Source of the DNA: UBA5614 sp963667535 | GTDB lineage: Bacteria; Cloacimonadota; Cloacimonadia; Cloacimonadales; Cloacimonadaceae | Length of the DNA: 64,000 nt | Assembly: GCA_963667535.2 (NCBI GenBank) | Contig: CAXXDU010000002.1 | Span: forward strand, 3,348,001 to 3,412,000 | Reading direction: 5' to 3' | Shown: piece after piece, positions 27,357 to 35,957 of the stretch | How positions within the stretch are numbered: position 1 is the stretch's first letter | Layout: each line of letters opens with the position of its first letter | The notes under the pieces: generated by a model | The model's database searches: none | The model's input: only the letters and a program-made list of their open reading frames with translations | Told to the model about the DNA's origin: nothing | Position numbers and translations under genes: made by a program

Positions 27357-29480
27357 TTATCTATTCAGATTAAACAGCAAATCAGAATACACAGGATATG
27401 GAAACTCATTATAGTCAACATGCATTTCCATATCATCAATACTGATTCGCAAATCTGCCATCTCAGGCAAGATTTTATCTATTATATGCAATGCTTTATC
27501 TGATAAGCTAACTAAATCTTTCATCGCTACAAGATTTTCTTTTAATAAAGTGTTATGTCTGATTAGAGCATTTGTGATACTATCTATTTCAGACAGCCAG
27601 CTCTTCAATTCAGGAGTATTAACTAAAACCCCAATAACCTTGGTGTTTCTTTTAATAGTCTTTAATGCAGCAGGGAGAAAACCCGTCTGCAACATTCTGA
27701 TCAGTGTATTGGCTTCAACTTCAATTTGTTTACAATATTGTTCCAGACGAATATGATACAGTGCATTCAATTCATATTCACTCAATATTCCATATGTAAT
27801 AAACAGAGCCTGATGCCTGGCTTCGGTCAGAGCGGATAATGCTTCAGGGGTATTCTTTCTGAGTTGTAAACCCCTCTTGGCAGCTTCATTGATCCATTCC
27901 TCTGTATAATTATCACCTTCATATCTGATAGGCTTTGAGAGGTCAATGAAGTACCTGAGTGTTTCAATTATTGACTGTTCTAATTGAGCACCCTTATCCA
28001 GCTTATCCTTTAATAGCTTATGCATTTGGTCTAGAGCTTCTGCCACTGCAAGATTAATCACTGTATTAGGAAAAGCCAGAGGAATTGATGATGGAACTGC
28101 CCTGAATTCGAATTTATTACCTGTAAAGGCAAAAGGAGAAGTACGGTTTCTGTCTGTATTTTCCATCAGTACCTGAGGTAAGTGGTCCAGACCAAGATTT
28201 ACCAGCCGTGGTTTAATTGTGCAATCGTAATCTCCGGTTTCAATTATCTTTAGGATTTCATTTAACTGTTCTCCCAAAAAGACAGAGATTATAGAAGGGG
28301 GTGCTTCATTCCCACCTAACCGATGGTCATTACCTGCGGTGGCAACTGCTGCACGCAACAGGTCTGCTCTTTGATATACCCCTGTCACTGTCGCGACTAA
28401 AAACATTAAGAAGCACAGATTTTGTTGTAAGTCTGTATTGGGTTTGAACAGATTATTACCTTCTGAGTCAAACAGAGACCAGTTATTATGTTTACCGCTG
28501 CCATTAATACCTGCAAAGGGCTTTTCATGAAGAAGCAGTTTGAAGCCATGTGTGTAAGCAGTCTTACGCATTACTTCCATCATCAGCAGATTGTGATCGC
28601 AAGCCAGATTCACATCTTCAAATAAAACAGCTAATTCATATTGTTGAGGTGCTACTTCATTGTGCCGGGTTTTGGCAGGTATTCCAAGCAGATATAGTTC
28701 TTTTTCCACATCTTCCATGTAGGCAATAACACGTTCAGGAATTACACCGAAATAGTGATCATCAAGTTGTTGACCTTTGGGAGGAAGAGCTCCGGTTAGT
28801 GTTCTGCCACAGAACTTAAGGTCAATCCTTTGATCTGCCATCTCTTTATCAACCAGAAAGTACTCCTGTTCTGCACCCACTTTTGCCACAACTTCTGTTA
28901 CACTCGTCTTACCCATCAGATGAAGCAGTTGAACAGCAGCTTCAGATAATACAGCACATGATTTTAGTAGCGGAGTCTTTTCATCGAGTGCATGACCGTG
29001 ATAAGAGATGAAGACAGATGGAATGCATAATGTGCCGATTTCACCGTTTTTAAGAATAAACGCAGGGCTTCTGGGATCCCAGGCAGTATATCCTCTGGCT
29101 TCAAAGGTTGAACGCATTCCTCCGGATGGAAAACTGGAAGCATCGGGTTCGCTCTGAATCAGTTGCTTTCCGCTAAACCTTTCGAATACTTTCCCGTTGT
29201 GGTCAAATGTCAGAAATGAATCATGCTTCTCAGCAGTATATCCGGTTAACGGTTGAAACCAATGCGAGTAGTGCGTTACGTTGTGCTCCAAAGCCCATTC
29301 TTTCATGCCATGAGCTATAGCATTTGCCAAATCAGGATTTAAAACTTCACTGTGTTTGATTGTTTTCATTAAGGCATCATACACGTCTTGAGGTAGTTTC
29401 TCACGCATGACCTTGTCAGAAAAAGTAAGAGAACCATAACTATCTGATCGATATACTTTATGTTGCATAATCTTATCCAT
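27357..29480 (-). CDS. glnN: Glutamine synthetase type III
   Basis: A 707-residue protein of the length expected for GSIII, which is common in Bacteroides and other anaerobes and much longer than GSI. Motifs include EVAPQQYELAVLFED, the nucleotide-site segment INGSGKHNNWSLF (about residue 325) and GNEAPPSIISVFLGEQL. It makes glutamine from glutamate, ammonia and ATP. The start may be 29480 or the ATG at 29468. Neither has a strong ribosome site, though GGATAAG precedes the second. Its place inside a purine-oxidation operon suggests it assimilates ammonia released from the purine ring, but it could equally serve general nitrogen assimilation. Confidence 0.93.
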   Translation of the reverse strand: MDKIMQHKVYRSDSYGSLTFSDKVMREKLPQDVYDALMKTIKHSEVLNPDLANAIAHGMKEWALEHNVTHYSHWFQPLTGYTAEKHDSFLTFDHNGKVFERFSGKQLIQSEPDASSFPSGGMRSTFEARGYTAWDPRSPAFILKNGEIGTLCIPSVFISYHGHALDEKTPLLKSCAVLSEAAVQLLHLMGKTSVTEVVAKVGAEQEYFLVDKEMADQRIDLKFCGRTLTGALPPKGQQLDDHYFGVIPERVIAYMEDVEKELYLLGIPAKTRHNEVAPQQYELAVLFEDVNLACDHNLLMMEVMRKTAYTHGFKLLLHEKPFAGINGSGKHNNWSLFDSEGNNLFKPNTDLQQNLCFLMFLVATVTGVYQRADLLRAAVATAGNDHRLGGNEAPPSIISVFLGEQLNEILKIIETGDYDCTIKPRLVNLGLDHLPQVLMENTDRNRTSPFAFTGNKFEFRAVPSSIPLAFPNTVINLAVAEALDQMHKLLKDKLDKGAQLEQSIIETLRYFIDLSKPIRYEGDNYTEEWINEAAKRGLQLRKNTPEALSALTEARHQALFITYGILSEYELNALYHIRLEQYCKQIEVEANTLIRMLQTGFLPAALKTIKRNTKVIGVLVNTPELKSWLSEIDSITNALIRHNTLLKENLVAMKDLVSLSDKALHIIDKILPEMADLRISIDDMEMHVDYNEFPYPVYSDLLFNLNR

Positions 29481-29505
29481 TCAAATTATCTTTGACCTGA
29501 TATCT

Positions 29506-31794
29506 TCAATTTTTGCTCAATGTCATTAGTATCTGTTCTGCTGTGGCAGGAAAACCTAATGCAGCTTCCTTTCCATCTGATTTTGCAGCTTCTATAGCAT
29601 GCCTGATGGCAAACCAGACCGCTTCTCCATAAACAAACGGTGGTTCCCCAATTGCTTTGCTTCCCATTACACTGGCTTGTTTACATGGTGATTGCACCAT
29701 TTCCACCACAAGCTTTACTGACATGTCTCTTATTCCGGGAATTTTATAGGTGGAGGGCGATAACGCCATGTACCGGCCATTTCTGTCATAAGGAATATCT
29801 TCCATTGTGCACCAACCCATTGCCTGGATGAAAGCACCGATTATCTGACCACGGTCAATATCTGCATGCAAGCTTGGACCTGTCTCATGTACAATGTATG
29901 TTTCCAAAAGCCTGCTATCCCCGGTAAGAGTATCTATTTCTACTCTGGCTAAGGCACAGCCATAAACAAAATAAGCAAAAGGATGTCCTTTGCCTTTATC
30001 ACGGTCAAAGTGCACTTCGGGAGTAGCATAATAACCATGAGCACCCAATGCAATCCTATTATTGTAGGCTTGCTTAATCAGGTCAGGAAAGCTGATAAAT
30101 GTCTTCGGTTTACTTTTCAGATATGCTTTATCATCTGACAAAACAATATCTTTTTCGGGTATTTGTGATGTTTTACCTTCGCTAAACAGCACAGCCGCAA
30201 GCTTTACCAGCCTGTCTCTGATTTGTTCAGCAGCTATTCTGGCAGCATTCCCATTTATATCTGTTCCTGTAGAAGCTGCTGTGGGAGAGGCATTTCCCAC
30301 TCTTTGAGTATTGCTGCTTTCCACTCTGATTCTGTCAAAAGAGATACCAAGTACGCTGGCTACAATCAAAGCTATTTTGGAATTAACTTCCTGCCCCATT
30401 TCAACGCCACCGGTTGTGACTGAAACTGAGCCGTCTATGTATATCCAAATGAGAGCAGAGCCCTGATTGAGCAAGGCAGTGGTAAATGATATACCAAATT
30501 TTACCGGAACTATCCCGATTCCTTGTTTCTTGTCTGTGTGGTTTTTATTAAAGTCTGCCACGTCTTTTTGTAGCTTATCATAACCTGATACCTTCTTTAG
30601 TTTATCAAAGAGTTTGGCAATATTTGCTTCTATAATTGGTTGTCCATACGGGGCAACATCGCCGTTCTTATACAGATTTCTAATCCTGATTTCCAAAGCA
30701 TCAGTTTTAAGTTTCAGAGCGATTTTCTCGATGATATTCTCAATCACGAATATGCCCTGCGGAGCACCAAAACCACGATAGGCTGTGTTGGGAGGCAGAT
30801 TAGTCCGGCAGCTTCTTCCTCTGATTCTGATATTGGGAATATTGTATGTGTTCTCGGCATGGAACATGGCTCGTTCCAGAATTGCTACCGACAAATCTGC
30901 ATAAGCTCCGCCATTGGACAGAAGCTCAACATCAAAAGCGGTAATCTTGCCTGTAGCATCAAAGCCGGCTTTATAATAACTCTTAAAGGGATGCCGTTTA
31001 CCTGTGCTCAGCATATCTTCTGTTCTTTCCAGCTTCACTTCCACGGGTCTCTGAGTTACATAAGCTCCCAAAGCTGCGAGACAAGCCCAGATTGTTCCAG
31101 CTCGTTCCTTGCCGCCAAAAGCTCCACCCAACCGCCTGACATCCACGATGATATTGTGGGCAGGGATACCCAGCAGATGTGAAACAACTTCCTGCACTTC
31201 CATACTGCTTTGCGTGGCTGCATACAGCGTAAGCATATCTCCTTCTCCGGGAACTGCCCAACAGCGCTGAGTTTCCATATAGAAATGCTCCTGTCCGGCA
31301 GATTCTATCGCACCTGAGAACGTATGTTTAGCAGCTTTCATGGCTTTTTCTACATCACCATTTTCTATTCTGCGCTCAGGAACATACCATTCCTTTTTCT
31401 TATCTGCTTCGTCGATATCAAGGATGGGATGCAGTTCCTCATATTCCAGTTCTATCAGTTTAACTGCTTTTTCCGCAACTCTCGGATAGGGTGAAAGCAC
31501 CATCGCCAGAGGTTGCCCGACATACATAATCTCTTTTTCAGGAAAAAGAGGTTCATCTTTAATCACATGTCCTATCTGATTTACTCCGGGGATATCCAGC
31601 CAGGACAGCACTGCCACTATGTTTGGCAAGCTCTTTGCATGCGACACATCAAGCTTTTTGATCTTAGCATGGGCAACAGAACTAAATAAAAACCGGGCAT
31701 AAAGCAGACCTGCCGGTTTGGTATCTTCGCCAATGAATTTACTGGCACCCGCTACATGTAATTTACCGTTAATATGCCAGGGAAGTTTATTCAT
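29506..31794 (-). CDS. xdhB: Xanthine dehydrogenase molybdenum-binding subunit
   Basis: A 762-residue subunit strikingly like the Mo domain of animal xanthine oxidoreductase: GQEHFYMETQ, GGAFGGKE (about 224), ERTEDMLSTGKRHPF, SIMERALFH-like AILERAMFHAENTYNIPNI, TAYRGFGAPQG (Arg near 340), PTKFGISF-like PVKFGISFTT, SPTAASTGTDINGNA and the catalytic Glu in SKAIGEPPF. It hydroxylates hypoxanthine/xanthine at the Mo centre and passes electrons to the FeS/FAD subunit. All residues expected for purine hydroxylation seem present. The naming follows the Rhodobacter scheme (xdhA = FeS/FAD, xdhB = Mo). Its start overlaps the upstream stop in an ATGA, so the two subunits are co-translated. Confidence 0.92.
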   Translation of the reverse strand: MNKLPWHINGKLHVAGASKFIGEDTKPAGLLYARFLFSSVAHAKIKKLDVSHAKSLPNIVAVLSWLDIPGVNQIGHVIKDEPLFPEKEIMYVGQPLAMVLSPYPRVAEKAVKLIELEYEELHPILDIDEADKKKEWYVPERRIENGDVEKAMKAAKHTFSGAIESAGQEHFYMETQRCWAVPGEGDMLTLYAATQSSMEVQEVVSHLLGIPAHNIIVDVRRLGGAFGGKERAGTIWACLAALGAYVTQRPVEVKLERTEDMLSTGKRHPFKSYYKAGFDATGKITAFDVELLSNGGAYADLSVAILERAMFHAENTYNIPNIRIRGRSCRTNLPPNTAYRGFGAPQGIFVIENIIEKIALKLKTDALEIRIRNLYKNGDVAPYGQPIIEANIAKLFDKLKKVSGYDKLQKDVADFNKNHTDKKQGIGIVPVKFGISFTTALLNQGSALIWIYIDGSVSVTTGGVEMGQEVNSKIALIVASVLGISFDRIRVESSNTQRVGNASPTAASTGTDINGNAARIAAEQIRDRLVKLAAVLFSEGKTSQIPEKDIVLSDDKAYLKSKPKTFISFPDLIKQAYNNRIALGAHGYYATPEVHFDRDKGKGHPFAYFVYGCALARVEIDTLTGDSRLLETYIVHETGPSLHADIDRGQIIGAFIQAMGWCTMEDIPYDRNGRYMALSPSTYKIPGIRDMSVKLVVEMVQSPCKQASVMGSKAIGEPPFVYGEAVWFAIRHAIEAAKSDGKEAALGFPATAEQILMTLSKN

Positions 31795-33278
31795 TTTACA
31801 GCCTCCCTGAGTAAAGCATTCAGATGTTTAATCACATGATTCTTTATCAGCAGAGAGCGATATTCTTCTCCACCTCTGATATCGGAGATAGGTTTAAACT
31901 CTCTCATCGCTGTTTCGCCGGCATTTTTAAACCAAGAGTCTTCCAGCTTTTTCTTTGACAGAAAAGCCATTGTTTTCGTAGCAAGAGCCGGATACGGCGC
32001 TACTCCGCCAAAACTTAAAACAGCTTTGGTAATTGTACCGTTTTTATATTCTATCACCAGCATGGAAACTACTCCCGATATATCCACTGCTTTGCGTTTG
32101 GCAGATTTGATAAAACTCATGAAGACGTTAGTCTCAGCAGGTATGGAAATTGTGAATGCTTTGATAATCTCATCGGATTTGAGCACTGTTTTCTTATAGC
32201 CATGGTAAAAGTTTGCCAGTTTAACAGTTCTTTCATTGTTCTTACTTGCCAGGATTACTTTAGCTTCCAATGCCAGAAGAGTTGTAGCTCCATCAGCAAC
32301 CGGAGAAGCATTGGCAATGTTGCCTGCCAGTGTGGCAGAATTGCGTATCTGGGTACTTGCCATTTGGTTCAGAGCCTTGATTAAAACAGGAAGATATTTT
32401 TGGATGATTTCGCTCTTCAGCAATTGGGTCATGGTCACATTGGCACCAATATTAATCTCGCCTTTTTCCAGCTTGATGCCGTGCAGTTCTTTGATATTTC
32501 CCAAATCTATCAGATGTGTATAATGGATATGCTGAATATTGGCTTGCACCATCAGGTCTGTACCACCGGCAATTAATTTGCAATGACCTGTTTGCTTGCA
32601 TACACCGATATTGTCCCACAATTCGGATAAACTCTTGGGCAAGAAGCAGGTCTTAGTTTCCCAGCCTTCCATATTATCTATTTCGTCGAAACAGACCGGA
32701 GGAATTTGTTCCTTCATCTGAATCTCAACTTTTCTCAATCGAGCCGGCAGTAAATCTTCATTCTTTTTAAGCTTGTCATTGGCGAGTTTGGCAGCTTTGA
32801 AGATACTGTCATAACCTGTGCAACGGCATAGATTACCTTCCAGCGCTGCCAGGATTTCTTCATCAGATGGATTTTTTTGGTTCAGGAAAAGCCCCAGCAT
32901 AGACATGACAAAACCCGGTGTGCAAAAGCCGCATTGGGTACCATGCTCGTCAAGAAGAGCTGTTTGGATAGGGTGTAAAGCGCTTTTAGCCGAAATACCT
33001 TCCACTGTAATCAGGTGCTTACCATTCAATCTGTAAGCCGGATAAATGCAGGAATTAACAGCATTGTACTGAACGATTGCATCCTTTTTCTGCCCGATGA
33101 TTACGGTGCAGGCTCCACAGTCACCTTCATTGCAACTGCTCTTGGTTCCACTCAAAGCCAGTTTATCGTTGAGCATCTCCAGAACTGTCATGCCGGGAGG
33201 CACGCAAAGCCCCTGCAGCTTGCCGTTTAACCAAAAACTGATATGCACAATCGTAATTGTGTTCTTTTCTTCTTTCAT
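31791..33278 (-). CDS. xdhA: Xanthine dehydrogenase small subunit, fused 2x[2Fe-2S] and FAD domains
   Basis: A 495-residue protein. The N-terminal ferredoxin-like domain has C49, C54, C57 and C77. The second 2Fe-2S domain has C116, C119, C151 and C153 (QCGFCTPGF; GNLCRCTGY). After a linker of about 40 residues an FAD domain follows, with KLIAGGTDLMVQ and ATLAGNIANASPVAD (the usual GGN of this loop is AGN here). It receives electrons from the Mo subunit and reduces NAD+ or another acceptor. It is the first gene of the ten-gene operon, and the promoter should lie in the 730-bp region upstream, which it shares with a divergent set of genes. Confidence 0.93.
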   Translation of the reverse strand: MKEEKNTITIVHISFWLNGKLQGLCVPPGMTVLEMLNDKLALSGTKSSCNEGDCGACTVIIGQKKDAIVQYNAVNSCIYPAYRLNGKHLITVEGISAKSALHPIQTALLDEHGTQCGFCTPGFVMSMLGLFLNQKNPSDEEILAALEGNLCRCTGYDSIFKAAKLANDKLKKNEDLLPARLRKVEIQMKEQIPPVCFDEIDNMEGWETKTCFLPKSLSELWDNIGVCKQTGHCKLIAGGTDLMVQANIQHIHYTHLIDLGNIKELHGIKLEKGEINIGANVTMTQLLKSEIIQKYLPVLIKALNQMASTQIRNSATLAGNIANASPVADGATTLLALEAKVILASKNNERTVKLANFYHGYKKTVLKSDEIIKAFTISIPAETNVFMSFIKSAKRKAVDISGVVSMLVIEYKNGTITKAVLSFGGVAPYPALATKTMAFLSKKKLEDSWFKNAGETAMREFKPISDIRGGEEYRSLLIKNHVIKHLNALLREAVK

Positions 33279-33878
33279 CTTACCTGTCCAATATATTATG
33301 GGAGTGAAGTATAAATGAACTGCCTTTGTTTGTAAAGATTTTTTTCAATTTAATGGATAAATCAGCCAGATGGCTACTGATTACTGAGAATCTGAAGGAA
33401 AAGTTAGCTGAGCATGCCAGAATTCAAAATTCCCCATGCATATTAAGATGTTTCTCTGTTTCAAGGGGAATTTCGGACTTCGGTGATAGCGGCATTATTA
33501 GCTGCAACCTTGCTCTGTCCATGTTGCAGGCTCAAATCTCTCTGTTATATCTCCTGCCCGATACCTATACACTTACATGAGCATCACAAAGGAAGTGTTG
33601 GGGAGGCAAACCAGACCAGCCTAAGGTCAGAGCAGGATTATTAATTGAACACAACAAGTGCAGTGAGCTGTTTCCGGCATTGCATACCGGGTTTTCAAAC
33701 GCATATTTCTTAAGGATAATATTTTTTTATTGCATTTCCACTAAAGGTGACTATTTTATGATTATGAGTATTTGCTGTGAAAGATATATTTCAAGTGAGT
33801 TCTTGGCGATGTATTTTAGTCTTACAGCTTTTATTCATTTTGCTCATCGATACCTCCTATACGATGAACTACAACAAT
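33279..33878. other. Long divergent intergenic region, no protein gene supported
   Basis: About 600 bp upstream of the xdh operon. Short open frames exist on the plus strand but have no ribosome site, odd composition, and the last runs through the terminator at 33879. The block 33590-33690 is rich in short GC stretches. I compared it mentally with SRP RNA, 6S, RNase P, tmRNA and the common riboswitch cores and could not match it. A small plus-strand RNA or a regulatory leader is possible because a strong terminator follows. Confidence 0.4.
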
Positions 33879-33911
33879 GCGGCAGGGTTCCTATCCCCTG
33901 CCGCTTTTTTT
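33879..33911 (+). terminator. Rho-independent terminator
   Basis: A 9-bp perfect GC-rich stem GCGGCAGGG (33879-33887) with CCCTGCCGC (33896-33904), an 8-nt loop and seven T residues at 33905-33911. It reads on the plus strand only; on the other strand no T-run follows. No convincing protein gene lies upstream of it on the plus strand. Confidence 0.82.
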
Positions 33912-34008
33912 ATAACTTGATAATACATTGAAGTACCCAAAAACATCTATAATTCAATTTTTCTTGACGTGTCTAATGGTTTTTCATTTAGTACCTTATG
34001 GAGTTAAT

Positions 34009-34275
34009 ATGCCGACAATAAGTATGTTTTATGGGATAATAATCAGGATGTATTGTGGAAACAGTGAGCACAATCCACCTCATTTCCATGCCTATTATCA
34101 GGAATATACTGCCATCTATGATTTTATGCAAGAATGTTTTATCTCTGCCAATATTCCAGGCAAACAGCTTAAAATTATAGAAGCATGGGCAGCAATCCAT
34201 AAAGACGAACTTATTGCAGATTGGCAACTTGCTATAAATGGCGAACTGCCTTTACCTATTGAACCTCTTAAATAA
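34009..34275 (+). CDS. DUF4160 family protein
   Basis: An 88-residue protein starting MPTISMFYGIIIRMYCGN at 34009, where GGAG is five bases upstream. The frame is open further upstream to 33928 but without a ribosome site. The motifs HNPPHFHAYYQEY and WAAIHKDELIADWQLA are those of DUF4160. The family is typically encoded next to DUF2442 and has been suggested to act as a toxin-antitoxin-like pair, with no agreed mechanism. The next gene, 9 bp on, is a DUF2442 protein. Confidence 0.85.
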   Translation: MPTISMFYGIIIRMYCGNSEHNPPHFHAYYQEYTAIYDFMQECFISANIPGKQLKIIEAWAAIHKDELIADWQLAINGELPLPIEPLK

Positions 34276-34284
34276 GGACAGGAT

Positions 34285-34512
34285 ATGAATAGAATATTGA
34301 AAGTAACACCAATGGAAAACTATATACTCGAATTGACTCTTTCCGACAAGTCAATAAAGACTTTCGATATGAAACCTTATCTCACAAAGGGAAAATTAGC
34401 CGAGTTAAAGGATGTTGCACTTTTTAATACTGCCAGACCTTCTTTCGATACAATAGAGTGGTCAAATGGAGTAGATATAGACCCGGAATTGATTAACAAT
34501 TTAACGGTGTAG
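34285..34512 (+). CDS. DUF2442 family protein
   Basis: A 75-residue protein with the usual DUF2442 pattern: VTPMENYILELTLSDKSIKTFDMKPYL, then LFNTARPSFDTIEWSNGVDIDPE (each given only in part of the chain). Ribosome site AGGACAGGAT. It forms a two-gene unit with the DUF4160 gene. In such pairs this protein is usually considered the partner or antitoxin-like half. That assignment is by association only. Confidence 0.85.
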   Translation: MNRILKVTPMENYILELTLSDKSIKTFDMKPYLTKGKLAELKDVALFNTARPSFDTIEWSNGVDIDPELINNLTV

Positions 34513-34529
34513 GTACATTTTGTATAAGA

Positions 34530-35117
34530 CTATTGTATAGTTCTTTTTATATAATCGATGCTAGGGTTTACCATGTCGTCTTTTATAACTTTGATTACCT
34601 TCTTGAGTATCACATCTTTTTCTGCCAACTTGCGAATACGTTCAAAGCTAAACTCATCATTATTGTAAAGTGACAATACAAGCCCTAAACCAGTCTTGGG
34701 GATAAAGATATTGAAAGTGTTGAAGGGCTTGGAATCCATGAGGTTTATGTTTTCCAAATCCATAAAGAACATGTATTCTATTCCATTAGTTAAAATCGCA
34801 AGTTTAACTCTTGGTTGGTTATCAAAGTATCTTTTCATTTGTAAAATATCATCAGTAGTAAGAATTTTCTTTATCTGCTTACACTCAACCAAAACAATTG
34901 GATTGCCGTTATGCATCAGAGCTATATCTACTTTTTCGCTTTGACCTCTTAGAGTGAAACATGGATATTGGTACTTAATTTCTGTAGGCTTTCTATAGTT
35001 TAGTAACACCATTAGGGGTTTTACACAATGCTCTATTGTTTCTGTTTCATTTGATATCTCTTGCTGAATTTCTTTAATCTCTTCGCCGAGTTGCTCAATA
35101 TCTTTTAGTGTAATCAT
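34530..35117 (-). CDS. Type I restriction HsdR N-terminal-like PD-(D/E)XK protein
   Basis: A 195-residue protein. The core VDIALMHNGNPIVLVECKQ gives the D...ExK signature of the PD-(D/E)XK nuclease fold as found in the N-terminal domain of HsdR subunits (HSDR_N_2-like). It is stand-alone: no helicase or translocase domain follows. A coiled N-terminal helix (IEQLGEEIKEIQQEISNETE) precedes it. GGAGATTAATT before the ATG fits a ribosome site. It converges with the DUF2442 gene. Defence, repair or an orphan remnant are all possible. No Hsd M or S genes are in the window. Confidence 0.7.
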   Translation of the reverse strand: MITLKDIEQLGEEIKEIQQEISNETETIEHCVKPLMVLLNYRKPTEIKYQYPCFTLRGQSEKVDIALMHNGNPIVLVECKQIKKILTTDDILQMKRYFDNQPRVKLAILTNGIEYMFFMDLENINLMDSKPFNTFNIFIPKTGLGLVLSLYNNDEFSFERIRKLAEKDVILKKVIKVIKDDMVNPSIDYIKRTIQ

Positions 35118-35204
35118 AATTAATCTCCAGAAATAAAGATATTTGCAGCCAAAAGGAACATGATAAAAGTCAAGGAATATATTTCAACCTATAACAAGGT
35201 CATT

Positions 35205-35350
35205 ACTTACTTATTCCTTATTCATCCCTTAATAGATTCATTGGAGATTGTAGAGAGATGTAAGGGTCATCTAAGGGTGCGAGCCTTAGATGACCCTAGC
35301 ATCTCCCTTGCATCTCTGTTGGATTGTATAAAAGATAAGCAAGAGCCCAA
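35205..35350 (+). repeat. Hairpin repeat element, copy A1
   Basis: A perfect 14-bp stem AGGGTCATCTAAGG (35263-35276) with CCTTAGATGACCCT (35284-35297), loop GTGCGAG, followed by GCATCTCCCTTGCATCTCTG. The copy at 49.1 kb has a different stem sequence but the same GGGTGCGA loop region and the same CATCTCC..TGCATC tail. The right flank (GCTTATCTTTTAT on the reverse strand) matches the left flank of the other copy, so they lie in opposite orientation. Outer limits are approximate. Confidence 0.7.
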
Positions 35351-35527
35351 CTATGAGGGTTTGTAACATAAGATGTTATCCTGTTGTAACCTGAGGTTGG
35401 TTACCTCAGGGAATATAAATGAAAAAGAGATAGAAATACACTTCATGTGGTAAATTGATTTTGGATTTTGCATCGGAAACCATCCGACACATACAACAGC
35501 TTAACAGGCTATGTTACAAGAATCCTC

Positions 35528-35685
35528 CAAGTAATCATTCTTACTACTTTCTTAGTAGTTGCCTGCTTGTTCCTTAGTGCTTGCACTAAGGAACTACCCG
35601 GAGAGTATTAATTTATAAGCAGTTACGATTACTTGAATATTTAGTCGTGATAAAGTGAAAAGGTGACATGGTGAAAAGGTGTTCT
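35528..35685 (+). repeat. CAAGTAATC-bounded repeat, copy A2
   Basis: CAAGTAATC at 35528-35536 and its inverse GATTACTTG at 35627-35635 bound a 108-bp unit. Inside is an 11-bp stem GTTCCTTAGTG/CACTAAGGAAC (35569-35594). Homology to the inverted copy at 48.9 kb continues past the right boundary into AAGTGAAAAGGTG (to about 35685), a motif that also forms the ends of the element at 44.1 kb. Confidence 0.72.
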
Positions 35686-35957
35686 CTGTGTTTCTTAAAC
35701 AAAATCCCTTTGCATCCTAACGTCTTCTGCGTCCTTTGCTTTGAAAGAAAAGTAACATATCTAAATCGGTATATATATGTCACAAAACCGCATAAATGCG
35801 GAACAACAAACTTATTCTCTCTGTGACTCCGTGTCTCGGTGTCTCTAAAAAGCAATTCCAATCATACACATTTTAATTGACAAGACACTCCACTTGCCAG
35901 AATAGCAGATGAGAATTAAACTGGTTAAGTATCTTAATAAAAAACATGGAGTTACAA

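Larger units (their letters stand above)
35118..35957. other. Intergenic repeat island A
   Basis: About 840 bp with no supported protein gene, holding at least three repeat families that recur in opposite orientation at 48.7-49.4 kb: a long hairpin element (35205-35350), a block with CAAGTAATC ends and a variable hairpin (35528-35685), and the palindrome-bearing CCGCATAAATGCGG (about 35790-35803). An 8-bp hairpin CCTGAGGT/ACCTCAGG lies at 35390-35410. The segment 35690-35860 holds short CGT-TCTCTGTG-like direct repeats of the kind scattered in many bacterial genomes. The promoter for the plus-strand purine genes should lie near the end. Confidence 0.6.

Noticed and set aside
25374..32523. Long plus-strand open frames opposite the DPD-like and xdh genes (up to 202 codons)
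   Set aside because: They are antisense shadows of genes with complete motif sets; none shows a ribosome site with a plausible domain.
33560..33700. Possible SRP RNA, 6S RNA or riboswitch in the GC-richer block
   Set aside because: The diagnostic cores I could recall (for example GGAAGGAAGCAGC of SRP RNA) are absent on both strands, so only an unnamed RNA is left as an option.
33326..33931. Two plus-strand open frames (84 and 83 codons) upstream of the DUF4160 gene
   Set aside because: No ribosome sites, no domain, and the second reads straight through the rho-independent terminator at 33879-33911.
35160..35366. Plus-strand open frame of 68 codons
   Set aside because: It is made almost entirely of the hairpin repeat element A1, so its openness reflects the palindrome and not a protein.
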